A stretch of 64,000 nucleotides of DNA from Dreissena polymorpha (taxonomy: Eukaryota; Mollusca; Bivalvia; Myida; Dreissenidae), in the NCBI RefSeq assembly GCF_020536995.1, contig NC_068359.1, positions 75,929,116 to 75,993,115 of the forward strand, given 5' to 3'. The position numbers and the translations under genes are program-made. The notes beneath the pieces are model-generated. The model was not told the DNA's origin, searched no databases, and was given only the letters and a program-made list of their open reading frames with translations. Of the stretch, positions 24,722 to 36,061 are shown piece after piece. Within the stretch, counting starts at the first letter, position 1. Every line of letters begins with the position of its first letter.

Positions 24722-25967
24722 CATGTTCAGCAGCGCCTTATCAATATTCTAAAAACAAGATTTAATAGTGAATGAACATTTTGGCCTCAAAGTACGAGTG
24801 TATGAACACTTTAAATTGAAGAACACGCGAAAGATACCAAAAACAATGAGTAGAATAAGTGAAGCTTTCAAATGTGTTGATGGCATATAATTTATATCTT
24901 TAAAAAAAGACGACATAGCGAAAATGTATCTTACGATGTTGAGTATCACAGGCCCAATGTGATTACACACTGTCATTTTTCTCTGAAAAAAAAACACGCA
25001 CAATTGTGCACCACCGTTATACGTTTTATTTATATTATATATTATTTATATTATATTTATTGTCGTTTATCAGTGGCATGAAGCAAATGACATCATAATT
25101 TTCCGCTCACATGCTGGTGCATATCGGATATTAGCATAGTCGTCCATCAAGACGGTGACGATCATTCGTCATTTGTTTGAATCAAGGGTGTGTCCGGATC
25201 TTTTTTGAGTATTCGAACCATGGCTGTAGGAGTCCGAGGGCATGTTCCACCGAAAAATCATTTCCTCTTGGGTGTCGGCTGTAATTTACACCTAAATCTA
25301 TAAAAAAAAAAATCAAAAAGAAATACATTAGTTTAATAAATGAACAAAGGCCGTTTTTCCACAATAATGACAAACAAAACAACAAAAAAGGCGACCAATT
25401 TATTAGTTCCTCTAAAATTAAGATACACATCAATTCCAATGAAAACAAATTTACATATATTCAAAGCATCACGGACCTTATAATACTTCATAAGGAACAA
25501 AACTATCAATGAATGAATCTGATACGCAGAATGCAATACTATGAAGAGTTAACAGTTTTAAATGATAATCATTTCTTCACATGACTGCTATTAGTACGGC
25601 CCTATAAATATATTTATATAACTACGGTAAGAACTGCGCACGAAGATTGTATACAAAGTACGTTATAATAATATATTGGTAATTCAGCCACAACAAAGCC
25701 CGTCGTATATAGTGTGTGAAATCGGTGTGTCTTACCCGGGTAAGCTGACTTTTTTATTACGTGTTTATGGTTTGTGTTTTTTCTACTAGATAAATGAACT
25801 CAACGAACGTGCGAAAATGCGCACCATGTTAATTGTAAATTAGCGTATGTCAAAGAGTTACATTAATAAGAGAGCGTTCAGTAAATGATTTTTTTTAGGC
25901 CTCTATTCTCTGTTTCTAAATAACCACATGTCATTGTCGTATTAAAAACCATTAATGTGGGGATATT
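24722..25967. other. Stretch without firm features
   Basis: A possible minus-strand exon lies at about 25190-25285, after an acceptor-like gtgtaaattacag, but two frames are open and neither resembles a known family. Nothing else was recognised. Confidence 0.4.
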
Positions 25968-26189
25968 AACCCATTTATGCATAGCGTCTAGAAAAAGGCC
26001 TTGGCAAACAGCGTAGACCCAGATGAGACGACGCATCATGCGGCGTCTCATCTGGGTCTACGCTGTTTGCTTAAAGGATTTCGGTAAGAAAAATTCTAAA
26101 TATAGAAATAAGTATACTAGACATTCCTAATTTTAGAAAAAAATTGATCCAATTTAGAAGGATGTTAGAGTCCACTAGGCATAAATGGG
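25968..26189. mobile_element. piggyBac-like MITE, TTAACCCATTTATGCC family (copy 4)
   Basis: Ends CCCATTTATGCATAG and CTAGGCATAAATGGG. ATATTAA is present on both sides, which contains the TTAA target. The central palindrome GATGAGACGACGCATCATGC with GGCGTCTCATCTGGGTCTAC is well preserved. Confidence 0.88.
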
Positions 26190-28150
26190 ATATTAACACT
26201 GAACTCAAGCAACATTTAAAGTTCGTCTGTAGTAGTAGCAAGTACATCAATATATGCGCTTATTTATAGTTCTTAACAAAGAAAATACTAGAATATAAAT
26301 TATTATTAAGTTCATAGCTTATTCTAAATGAACTGATTAAATTATGGAAATTGTTAATGTATAGTCAGGATAATGACCTTGAGATTTGGTAACACATGAC
26401 TGCAAATTAACAATTCGAAGTCGTAATTGACGTGGAAACTTCAAAACCGATGACGACAGGCTAAATTTACAATTTTACGGAATGTACGGTGAATAAAACA
26501 TCAAAAGATGCTTACATTAAAATCAGCTGCTACTTATCCTTGACTATAATTATCAAGGAGTAATAATTTACTTCAGTTATTAAAAGTATCATCAATTAAA
26601 TAAACCGGATTTGCCGTCTTTCTAAAAAAAACTTGGCGCGCATTTCATCCGCTCCATTTCACTCTCGACTCCGAAAAATGTATCGTTTAATGACGTCACA
26701 ATGAATGTAACGTTGTCGTCCGAATTCAACGGTAACGACGTCCTTAGTTACGAAAAAGTAAATACGGGCGAAATACATGTTTAGCGCTCTCGAAAAATGT
26801 TTTACTTACATTTACGCCTAATTTAACCAATGTCCTTGATATTTAAGGTAATATTGTGTGTTTTTTTACTTACATTATAGTTGTAATTAATAACTACATT
26901 AAAAGCGTTAAGGAAAATAATAATTCTACGATTTACACATTTTTTTTTAATGTAAAGGTGATTTCAATTCGGAATCTATTCACGTTATGTATACAAAGAT
27001 TGTATACAGTCACAGACATTGGGAAGTCATGTTGGCTGTTTTTTTCATATGCCATTAATAATATCTTTTTAACAATCAATAAATGATATAATAATAACAT
27101 CAATATTATTGAAAAGAATGCGGCATCCTGTCGCAACAGGATTGTATCCCCTGTTAAGCAATTTTTACTCTTCTCGGTATGGTCTAGATTGTGAAAATAT
27201 GCCTTGTACACGAACAGTTTTCTGTTACGTCTGTTTATCTGTCAAGAAAGGTAATACTTTTTTAGTAATACCTTTATATACAGATCATACATATTATAAC
27301 ATATTGTAAGTTTTCCACACATATAATGCAGACGTAACATAAAATCGTATAATTCTAGATTTTCATGAACTTTTTCTACCAACGGCAATGAGAGAATTCA
27401 GACTAAAATGCTGACTTCAGTATAACCAAGGTTATCAAATGGGAGTCTTAGAACAAAGATTACAATAAATGCGTGAAATATACACAATTTGGTACTGGGG
27501 ACAGAACAGGTTAATCCCAATTACATATTCTATTCAATTAGCATTTTCGTCTTATAAAAATATTTATAGAGATATCAATAACTCATGCCAATTCATGTCA
27601 CAAAGAAAAGCCACATGTGTATGACATACTATGAATAGCTGATACTGAAGAAATGTGATTAGTTCCTGAATGTCACTTAAAAGTCCAATCATAATTGTCC
27701 AAGATGATCCGCAACAAATCCTTTCTGTCATCGACAGATTATAAAGATTTGTCCATTCAAATGTTCATGCGCACAATTAAAGATGTTACATATAATGCCC
27801 CGGGACAAAAACACGCAATCGCATTATCATTGGAGCGAAGAACATCCGTCTCTTCCCACATTGTGCCTGGAAACATCGGGTCGGAATGTTGAGCTGGGAG
27901 TCCAGTAAGTCCTGTTGTACAAGCCGTGTACAATGTCACCATCCTAACCGTGAGTCGACAATAGTCGAAGATGTTTACTAGGACGTGTTCAAAACGTTTC
28001 AGTGAGTTGTGACCACGATGTGTTTTGATTGATAATAGCCTGGTTTCCATACGCAATGCATGACCTCTCTAAGACAAAAGACGTGTACATATCTGTTAAT
28101 GTTTATAGTACTTCATCACGTCTTTAAAACTATTGGGCACCAATTGGATT
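26190..28150. other. Stretch with two weak exon candidates only
   Basis: Plus-strand 27109-27255 ends at a donor (AAAG|GTAATA) after CTRTVFCYVCLSVKK-like coding. At 27780-27905 a plus-strand frame from ATG 27797 (MPRDKNTQSHYHW) reaches a good donor, CA|GTAAGT, but the minus strand is also open for 99 codons. Neither could be tied to a gene. Confidence 0.3.
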
Positions 28151-28151
28151 T

Positions 28152-28392
28152 ATATGAGCTGTGTTCTGAGAAAACTGGGCTTAATGCATGTGCGCAGTCC
28201 GCACAGACTCATCAGGGACTATACTTAATTTCCGCCTAAACATGATTTTTTGGTACGGAGAGACTTTCTTGAAACTAAAAATACCATAAAAGCGTAAAGT
28301 GTCATCCCTGATTAGCCTGTGTGGACTGCACAGGCTAATCTGGGATGACACTTTACGCACATGCATTAAGCCCAGTTTTCTCAGAACGTGGC
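28152..28392. repeat. Palindromic MITE (GTGTCGTCCC family), intact
   Basis: GAGAAAACTGGGCTTAATGC and GCATTAAGCCCAGTTTTCTC are perfect terminal inverted repeats, with the usual GTGCG, CTTAATTTCCGCC, AAAGTGTCATCCCTGATTAG and GATGACACTTTACGCAC segments between. Confidence 0.92.
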
Positions 28393-28659
28393 CCATATAT
28401 TTAGGCAGTAGGTTGATACCAATCCCCAAAACGTGGTAACCAAGGTGGTTACAAAAACAACCTTGCAAAGAACCAAATATAGTTTAAATACACATAAGTT
28501 TAATATCCTGGTCAAACAGCTGATCACATAATGATCATTAATACTATTGATAACCAGGATAACCAATACAATACATGGTTAACCAACAGATATGGTGAGC
28601 TAGGGAAAAACATTATAATATTTAAATAGCAATACATTATTATATTAAATAAGAAGAGT

Positions 28660-29155
28660 GCCAAGCTGTCACAAGATATGCCCATTTTACGGTTTTGGAC
28701 AACTTGATAACTTTACCATTTGAGTGGCAAAATGATATATTTTTGAAAATTAAGCAACACATAACTTTACCATTTCAGTGACACCATGCTTAATCCTTGA
28801 AATGCACTAAGTGACCCTGTGACCTAGTTTTTGACCCAGCATGACCCATATTTGAATTCTAGATATCATTTAGACACAACTTCTGACCAAATTTGAATAA
28901 GATCGGATGAAAACTACTTCAATTAGAGAGCGGACACCATGCTAAATCCTTGAAATGCACTAAGTGACCTTGTGACCAAGTTTTTGATCCGGCATGACCC
29001 ATATTTGACCTAGATCTTGTGTAGATACAACTTCTGACCAAGTTTGGTGAAGACCAGATGAAAACTATTTGAATTAGAGAGCGGACACTGCTGTGGACGC
29101 CTCCTGCCACCCGCCAAGGGTGAAACTACAATACGTCCCATTTTGAACGGGCGTA
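28660..29155. repeat. Degenerate ~127-bp bivalve tandem repeat
   Basis: Two clear units (28790-28935, 28936-29090) share CCTTGAAATGCACTAAGTGA, CATGACCCATATTTGA, CAACTTCTGACCAA and GAAAACTA. A diverged unit precedes them, and a terminal CCCATTTTGAACGGGCGTAT follows. No coding sequence was seen. Confidence 0.8.
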
Positions 29156-29309
29156 TAAAAAACACAAATACATAAGCATAATGAAATACAAAATATGAAT
29201 TTGTTATTTGTGAAAAGTCTTCATAGACATAAATATGTAATATTTACCTGCAATTAACCAAATATAGTTTTAATATATATTTAAATATATATATGAAATA
29301 TATATTTAT

Positions 29310-29882
29310 GTATTGTCCTCGGTGGTAATAAAAAGGTCATAGACCGGACGGACTCGTATGACTTGAAGGAAAGAACAAACACAATATTGTTGATTGAAAA
29401 CGGGCATTTATTATAAAATGCCATAAAAAAGATAAAAATAGAACAGATTCTTTCCAAAAAGGCATAATGGGTGGTATAAACACGCCACACACGTATAAAC
29501 ACATACAAAAACATGAATTTGAATGTGATGACGGCGGGAAAACACGCCCAAAATCAGTATAAAAGAAAAATATTGATGCGTATAACAGTAAAATAAGAAA
29601 CAAATGTGTTTTACACACAGGTAAAAACATACATAGTAAGGGAGTCAAACTTATGGCGGAGAAGGGGTGGAGGTGGGTTGTTAATTTCGACCATATTGGA
29701 TACCACGTTAGTCTAGAAGGATCCAAGGGGGCCACACTGAATTTGATTGGTCAAAAGAGCCCATGTGACCCCACACTGAGGTTATACACAAGTATTTAAA
29801 TATAAGGCTTGAACCAATATAATGTTCAACAATTAAGAAATCGTACAATGACATAAAATCTTTTATGTGTGCATAAAATATT
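29310..29882. mobile_element. Short element E1 (573 bp) sharing both ends with E2
   Basis: Its first 180 bp (29310-29489) match 29889-30068 and its last 205 bp (29678-29882) match 32136-32340 without difference as read. ATTTAT lies directly before and after it. The ~190-bp middle is unrelated to E2. It looks like an internally deleted or rearranged relative of E2. No coding capacity was seen and the superfamily is unknown. Confidence 0.78.
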
Positions 29883-29888
29883 ATTTAT

Positions 29889-32340
29889 GTATTGTCCTCG
29901 GTGGTAATAAAAAGGTCATAGACCGGACGGACTCGTATGACTTGAAGGAAAGAACAAACACAATATTGTTGATTGAAAACGGGCATTTATTATAAAATGC
30001 CATAAAAAAGATAAAAATAGAACAGATTCTTTCCAAAAAGGCATAATGGGTGGTATAAACACGCCACAAAGGGGACCGGAACGGGAACCCCGCCGCCCAT
30101 GAAGTACGGGAGAGGACCGCAAATCGAAAAGGGGGTAGTTGCCCCTGAATGAATATAAACGTAGCCTTACGATTAAGGTCAGGTAATGTCAAAATTAAGG
30201 ACAAATAAGCATTATAAGCTTTGATTTGTAAATAGCCCCTAGGCTAAAATCATCCATCTGCTAATTAATAACAAATTATAGAACATAGTGAAGTAAATTA
30301 AGTGACAACAATAGGATTGGTGTTCAACGATCACTAGAATAAGCATAACTTAATTATATGTGTATGCTCCATAGGAAAAATACTGCCAGAAAAAATCAGT
30401 GTTAATAAGAACTGCTTAACCTAATTGTCAACAAGAGTGACTTAGACCTATATGTAAATAATGGGAGCTGCGACCTTAACCGGTCAGACATAAAACAACC
30501 GATATTTGTATAAAGTATAAGCGCTAGTAAAAATGATGAAAGACTACCTGCAGCCTTTAACTGTCAGGGAAACATAACTTTTACAGCAAAACAACAAAAG
30601 TAAAGTAAGAAGATGCACACTTAAAGGAGTAACAATCATGAAGAAAAACAAACAAACATGTATCTGCGGCCTTAAACTGTCATACAACATAGGAGATATA
30701 TCCAACAAATAATGGCTTTAATAAACAGCCTTGTTAAAATGGGAAACGTTTGCTTGCAGCCTAAAACTGTCAGGTAAACATAAATTGTACAGCAAAGCTA
30801 CACACGATAAAATAAGACAATGTACCGGTAAAAGAGTAGGCAATCAATAATATAGTATAATCCCCGATCCGAGCACTAAACCGCCAGACAACATAGGAGA
30901 TATAGGCAACAGATACTTGCCTTAAACAGCAGCCTTATTAATAGATGAAAAAGTACCTGCAGCCTTAAACTGTCAGGTAAACATAAATTGTAAAGCAAAG
31001 CAACGAAAAATAAGTATAAAAAAGATGTACCGGTAAAAAGTAAGCAATAATATAGTAAAAAAATGGATCTGTGGCCCTAAACCGTCCTGCATAGGAGATA
31101 TATACAACAGATATGGACCTAATTACAGGCCTTTGTTATAGGTGAAAAATTACCTGTATCGATAAGAAAGTAAACAATAATATGTTATACAATGGAGCTG
31201 CGGCCTTAAACCAACAAGATGACCAAACAGATGTATACAACAGATTTTGGAATTCAGACTAAGTTAAAATTACAGTGTGACTATAAGACACACCACAAAA
31301 CATACAAATAAGATATATATATGAATATGAAGCTTTTAAGAATATTAAAAATACTTATAGTTTTTAGTAGTTACGTATTTAACAAGGATATGTTAATGAA
31401 AATATTACAACCAAATAATTGCCATAAAGAAAACATGAACAATAATAGCACAACAAAACACATCACAAGAATTCTAAAATACACACGTTGACCATATAAA
31501 TGAGGTATGGTAATATAGACTAAAATGAAAGGGTGTTTTATTGTTTATTTCATAAAAACGTGATGGCATCTGTTAATGTGACAGTAGGAAACCCAGCTTA
31601 ACTGATAATACAAATGTGTCGTAAATATACATAAAGTATAAGCCCAGGCTGAACTTAAAATTAAATAAGACAATAATAAATATACAAGATATATAGAGCT
31701 GACCCGAATTTATCATCATTCTTAAAAAGGCAGTAAAATTATATTTTAAACAGCCAGAACTTAGACAGGCACAAATGTTAACAAGAAATTAGAATACTTA
31801 TCTGAACTGAATCAGTATGACTGATACAGGGCAGCGACAACTGTGTAGCTGACCAGCATAAAAAAGTGACTGGCGAAATGCGCTAATTACGCTGTGGGCG
31901 CCGCCATCTTGTAAACCTTTCACGGAAGACTGCGTATACGTCACAAAGTTTTCTGCACACGGCACTGATAAGCATGTTTACTCGTTCAACTGCCCTTTAA
32001 ACTTCTAGTATCACACGGGATAACACCATTGGTGTACGTCTTCGTACAACGAGAGATAATCCTTCACATAAACGGAATGAAACGGCATCATATCATATTA
32101 AAATTAATCCTTGGAAGTATCGCTTAAGAGCGTAATTGTTAATTTCGACCATATTGGATACCACGTTAGTCTAGAAGGATCCAAGGGGGCCACACTGAAT
32201 TTGATTGGTCAAAAGAGCCCATGTGACCCCACACTGAGGTTATACACAAGTATTTAAATATAAGGCTTGAACCAATATAATGTTCAACAATTAAGAAATC
32301 GTACAATGACATAAAATCTTTTATGTGTGCATAAAATATT
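29889..32340. mobile_element. Longer element E2 (2.45 kb) head to tail with E1
   Basis: Starts GTATTGTCCTCGGTGG and ends GCATAAAATATT, with ATTTAT at 29883-29888 and 32341-32346. There are no terminal inverted repeats or long direct repeats within the single element. The middle contains a ~203-bp tandem array. A promoter-like CAAGATGGCGGCGCC sits on the minus strand near 31890-31910. No long open frame. Family unassigned. Confidence 0.72.
30460..31235. repeat. ~203-bp tandem array inside E2
   Basis: TGCAGCC(T)TAAACTGTCAGG recurs at about 30552, 30754 and 30957. A sister phrase with GGCCTTAAACTGTC / GGCCCTAAACCGTC followed by CATAGGAGATATA recurs at about 30669, 30885 and 31075. The repeat is diverged. 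Confidence 0.72.
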
Positions 32341-32346
32341 ATTTAT

Positions 32347-33985
32347 TTATATTCTCGTCAAACAGCTGATCATATAATGATGTAAAAATGTGCCTTTTTG
32401 TCACCTCCATTTCGAAGACACCTTTGATTGGTCAAAACATTTAAAATTCATTGGTCAACTATAAAATAAACTCAGAACTGGTAACTATGATAATCTACAT
32501 GTTATTTGTTAGCACTAATTAACGTGAAAAATGGGGATCTGTACTAGTTTCTAAATGAAATCTACTAAAATAACTTAAAAGTAACTGCTACATGTCTAGT
32601 AATACAATAATTATAGCTTGTTTAAATGCCATAAACTCAACAAAGAATTGTAATCAGTTTAATATCTTTTATCTTATTTTAATCTACACGTAAACTTACC
32701 ATACATTATATAAATGTATAACTGGTGAGACATATTACTATAAAAAGTGTAGTTGTTTTATTTAGAAGTGATGACTGAACATATGAAACAGAAGCATTTT
32801 TTATATTTACAACAAGGTTTGTAACACAGAAATATGTGTGCATTGTTGGTTAACAGTATGCTAATACCACCACGATTTTAATGCTTGTTTTAAATTACCT
32901 CACCCACATCATGTCAGACGGCAGTTTGGCGGTGTAAGTTATCAGTAATGCGAAACCTTGATTCACCATCTGAAATAATATAAGATATGCATGGTAGCAC
33001 TGAAACCAGTTGATTTGATGTGTTGACTAGGAGTGTATTTTCATTCCCTCTAACAAGAAGGCGATGCATTCAGATACATTAGTTTCACTATTTTCAGTTG
33101 CCTTTATTATTTTTTTCTTTGGATCTTTTTTATAAATCTGAACGGAATCTACTCAAAGGCCAGTGTAATTACCCTAAACTAATTTGCATACCTCACCGAA
33201 TTCAAAAGAGGCAACACACCCCAGGAAACCCGAAACCCTGTGAGCAGTGTAAAACCATTGGGGCAGTGTTCGGTATTTTACCATGAATTTACATAGGGTA
33301 AGTAAATTGGAAAAAAAGTCCAATTTGAAACAACTGTGCATTAAAATTGATAACAAAGGTATTGGCCTTCATGTAGAAAAAATCCTGACAAATTTTCTTT
33401 TAAAAACAAGCAAAATGTGGCTCCCTGAAGTAGAAGATCGGGCAAAATGGGCCATGTTCAGGCATTTAGGGGAGAAAAACTGCTTTAATTTGCAAGCCAC
33501 TACAATAATTAAAGGATTTATACAAACTTACACATGTCTGCCATAACCTCTCAGCAAAGTTTCTTCAGAAAACTATTTCTTGTGGAGAAATTTGCGTTTT
33601 TAATGACCATGTATATTTAATTTGTAACGAATTGCAACTACATGTATTTGCGGTGCAAGCGAAAAATTATCGCCCGACATTTTATTTGTATAAAGAAATA
33701 AACATTTACTGATCATTTATATTAAGGAGACCTATGTATTAAGCAATCATGAAATAAATACTTAAAACATTATATTCTATTTTTGCAAATTTTTTATAGT
33801 AAAGTAATTGAGGTCCATATACCCCTTACACAAATGAAAACAGTGAGTGAATAAAAAAAAAGCAAGTATATTCAATCTTGATAACTGCATATTTGAGATA
33901 TATGAAAAAGATCTTCTTATAAAGTTCTATTAAGATCAGTGCATGTTGATCAAGTAAGGTTAAGATAACGAATTGGCGTTGGAGT
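32347..33985. other. Stretch without recognised genes
   Basis: An 87-codon plus-strand frame at 33283-33546 has no recognised family, no convincing splice sites and an opposing open frame. The rest is AT-rich unique-looking sequence. Confidence 0.45.
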
Positions 33986-33989
33986 CCTT

Positions 33990-35544
33990 TTGTGACAAGT
34001 GCATGGTAATTGGAGTCCAGTTCTGATGCCAGCATGGTAATGGAGTCCTATGGTGATGCAGTGTGGTGATCAAGTCTTGTTGTGAATACTGCAAGTCTTA
34101 CTGTGATGACTGCAAAGTGAGTCCTATTGTAATGACTGCATGGTGATTGAGTTCTGTTGTGATGACTGCATGGTGATGAAGTCCTGTTGTGATGACTGCA
34201 TGGTGATGGAGTCCTGTTGTGATGACTGCATCATAATGGAGTCTTTGTATGATGACTGCATGGTGATGAAGTCCTGTTGTGATGACTGCATGGTGATGAA
34301 GTCCTGTTGTGATGACTGCATCATAATGGAGTCTTTGTATGATGACTGCATGGTGATGAAGTCCTGTTGTGATGACTGCATGGTGATGAAGTCCTGTTGT
34401 GATGACTGCATGGTGATGAAGTCCTTTTGTGATGACTGCATGGTGCTGAAGTCCTGTTGTGATGACTGCATGGCAATGAAGTCTTGTTGTGAAGACTGCA
34501 TACTAAGGGAGTCCTTGTGTGATGACTGCATGGGGATGAAGTCCTGTTGTGATGATTGCATGGTGATGATTTCCTGTTGTGAAGAATGCATAGTAATTGA
34601 GTTTTTGAATAATTACTGCATGGTGATGGAGTCCTATTGTAATGACTGCATGGGGTTGACGTCCTCTTGTGATTACTGCATGGTGATAAAGTCTGTTCTG
34701 ATAACTGCATGGTGATAGAATTCTGTTGTGATGACTGCATTGTGATGGAGTCCTGTTGTAATTACTGCATGGTGATGAAGTCCTGTTGTAATTACTGCAT
34801 GATGATGGAGTCCTGTTGTGATGACTGCATGGTAATGGAGTCCTTTTGTGATGACTGAATGGTGATAGAGTCCTGATGGAGTTCTGCTGTGATGACTGCG
34901 TGTTGAGGGAGTCCTATTGCAATTACTGTATTCCTGTTGTGATGACTGCACAATCATGGAGTCATATAATGTTAACTGCATGGTGATTGAGTCAAGTTGT
35001 GATGACTGCGTGGTGATAAAGTCCTATTGTGTTGACTACAAGGTAAATGAGTTCTTTTGTTATTACTGCATGGTGATGGAGTATTGTTGTAATGACTGGA
35101 AGTTGATGGAGTCATATTGCAATGACTAAATGGTAATGGAGTTCATGTGTGATAACTACAGGTTGATTGATTCCTTTTATGATGAATGCATGGTGATGAA
35201 GTCCATTTATAATGACTGCATGGTGATGACGACCAATCGTGATTTATGCATTCTGATGGAGTCCAGTTTAAATGACAGCATGGTGATAGTGTCAGATTGT
35301 TATGGTGATAGATTCCAGTTGTGATGACAGAGTCATGTTGTGAAGAATGCATGGTGTTGAAGTCCTGTTGAGATGACTGAATGGTCATGTAGTCATGTTG
35401 TGATGACTACATGGTGATGAAGTACTGTTGTGATGACTGAATGGTGATGGAGTTCATTTGTGATAACTGCATGGTGATCGAGTCCTGTTGTGATGACTTC
35501 ATGGAGTAAATGTCCTGTGGTGATGACGGCATGGTGGAGACCAC
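33990..35544. repeat. 30-bp satellite, first block
   Basis: Monomer gatgactgcatggtgatgga gtcctgttgt. The units are diverged, many 85-95% alike. Decapeptide-periodic open frames occur on both strands because 30 is divisible by three (for example 191 codons on the plus strand from 34140). Confidence 0.97.
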
Positions 35545-35548
35545 TTAA

Positions 35549-36057
35549 AGTGGCCTTTTCACAGATTTTGGCATATTTAGAAGTTTGTCATTAAATGCTT
35601 TATATTGATAAATGTAAAGATTGGATCTTAAAAGCTTCAGTAAAAAATCAAAAATAAAATTAAAAAAAGGAAAAAAAGTAGCTGGTACCAGGGCTCGAAC
35701 CATTGCCCCCCAAAGTCCTGAAGTTAGTCTGAAGTAAAAACGCACTAGCCCTCTCAGCTATTCCGCCAGGTATACAAAGTGTAAGTATTTTATACCTTAT
35801 ATAAGCAATCTTCGTAGTTTTGTAAATTTAAACGACAACAACAGAACTCTCCAAATTATTCAATCGTTTCGCGTTGCATTGCTTTATAATTTTTAGGTTT
35901 TCATATCGTCAAATGATACATATAATGGCTATATTGGACTATGGTAAATGTTCAGTAATACTGTTACCTCACAAATATCATAACTAAAACCAAAATTTGC
36001 GATTCTGAAACAACTTGTTTCAATTTTCTCAATTTACCAAACCGTGAAAAGATCCCT
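35549..36057 (+). mobile_element. tRNA-bearing TTAA MITE inserted in the 30-bp satellite
   Basis: 509 bp with TTAA at 35545-35548 and 36058-36061. The interior is more diverged than in the 20-22 kb copies. Satellite units continue directly on both sides, so the array existed before the insertion. Confidence 0.92.
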
Positions 36058-36061
36058 TTAA

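Noticed and set aside
24749-25003. 84-codon minus-strand frame with hydrophobic stretch
   Set aside because: No start context, splice sites or homologue recognised; AT-rich sequence readily gives such frames.
25190-25285. Possible minus-strand exon after an acceptor-like site (GNDFSVEHALGLLQPW or EEMIFRWNMPSDSY)
   Set aside because: Two frames are equally open and no partner exon was found.
27757-28056. 99-codon minus-strand frame opposite a plus-strand frame ending in a good donor
   Set aside because: Strand cannot be decided and neither connects to other exons.
29310-32340. E1/E2 as a split-direct-repeat or LTR-type retroelement
   Set aside because: Repeat order (A-B-A-B with different middles) fits two adjacent elements with common ends better than a single element, and no coding domain is visible.
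33283-33546. 87-codon plus-strand frame
   Set aside because: No recognised motif or splice support.
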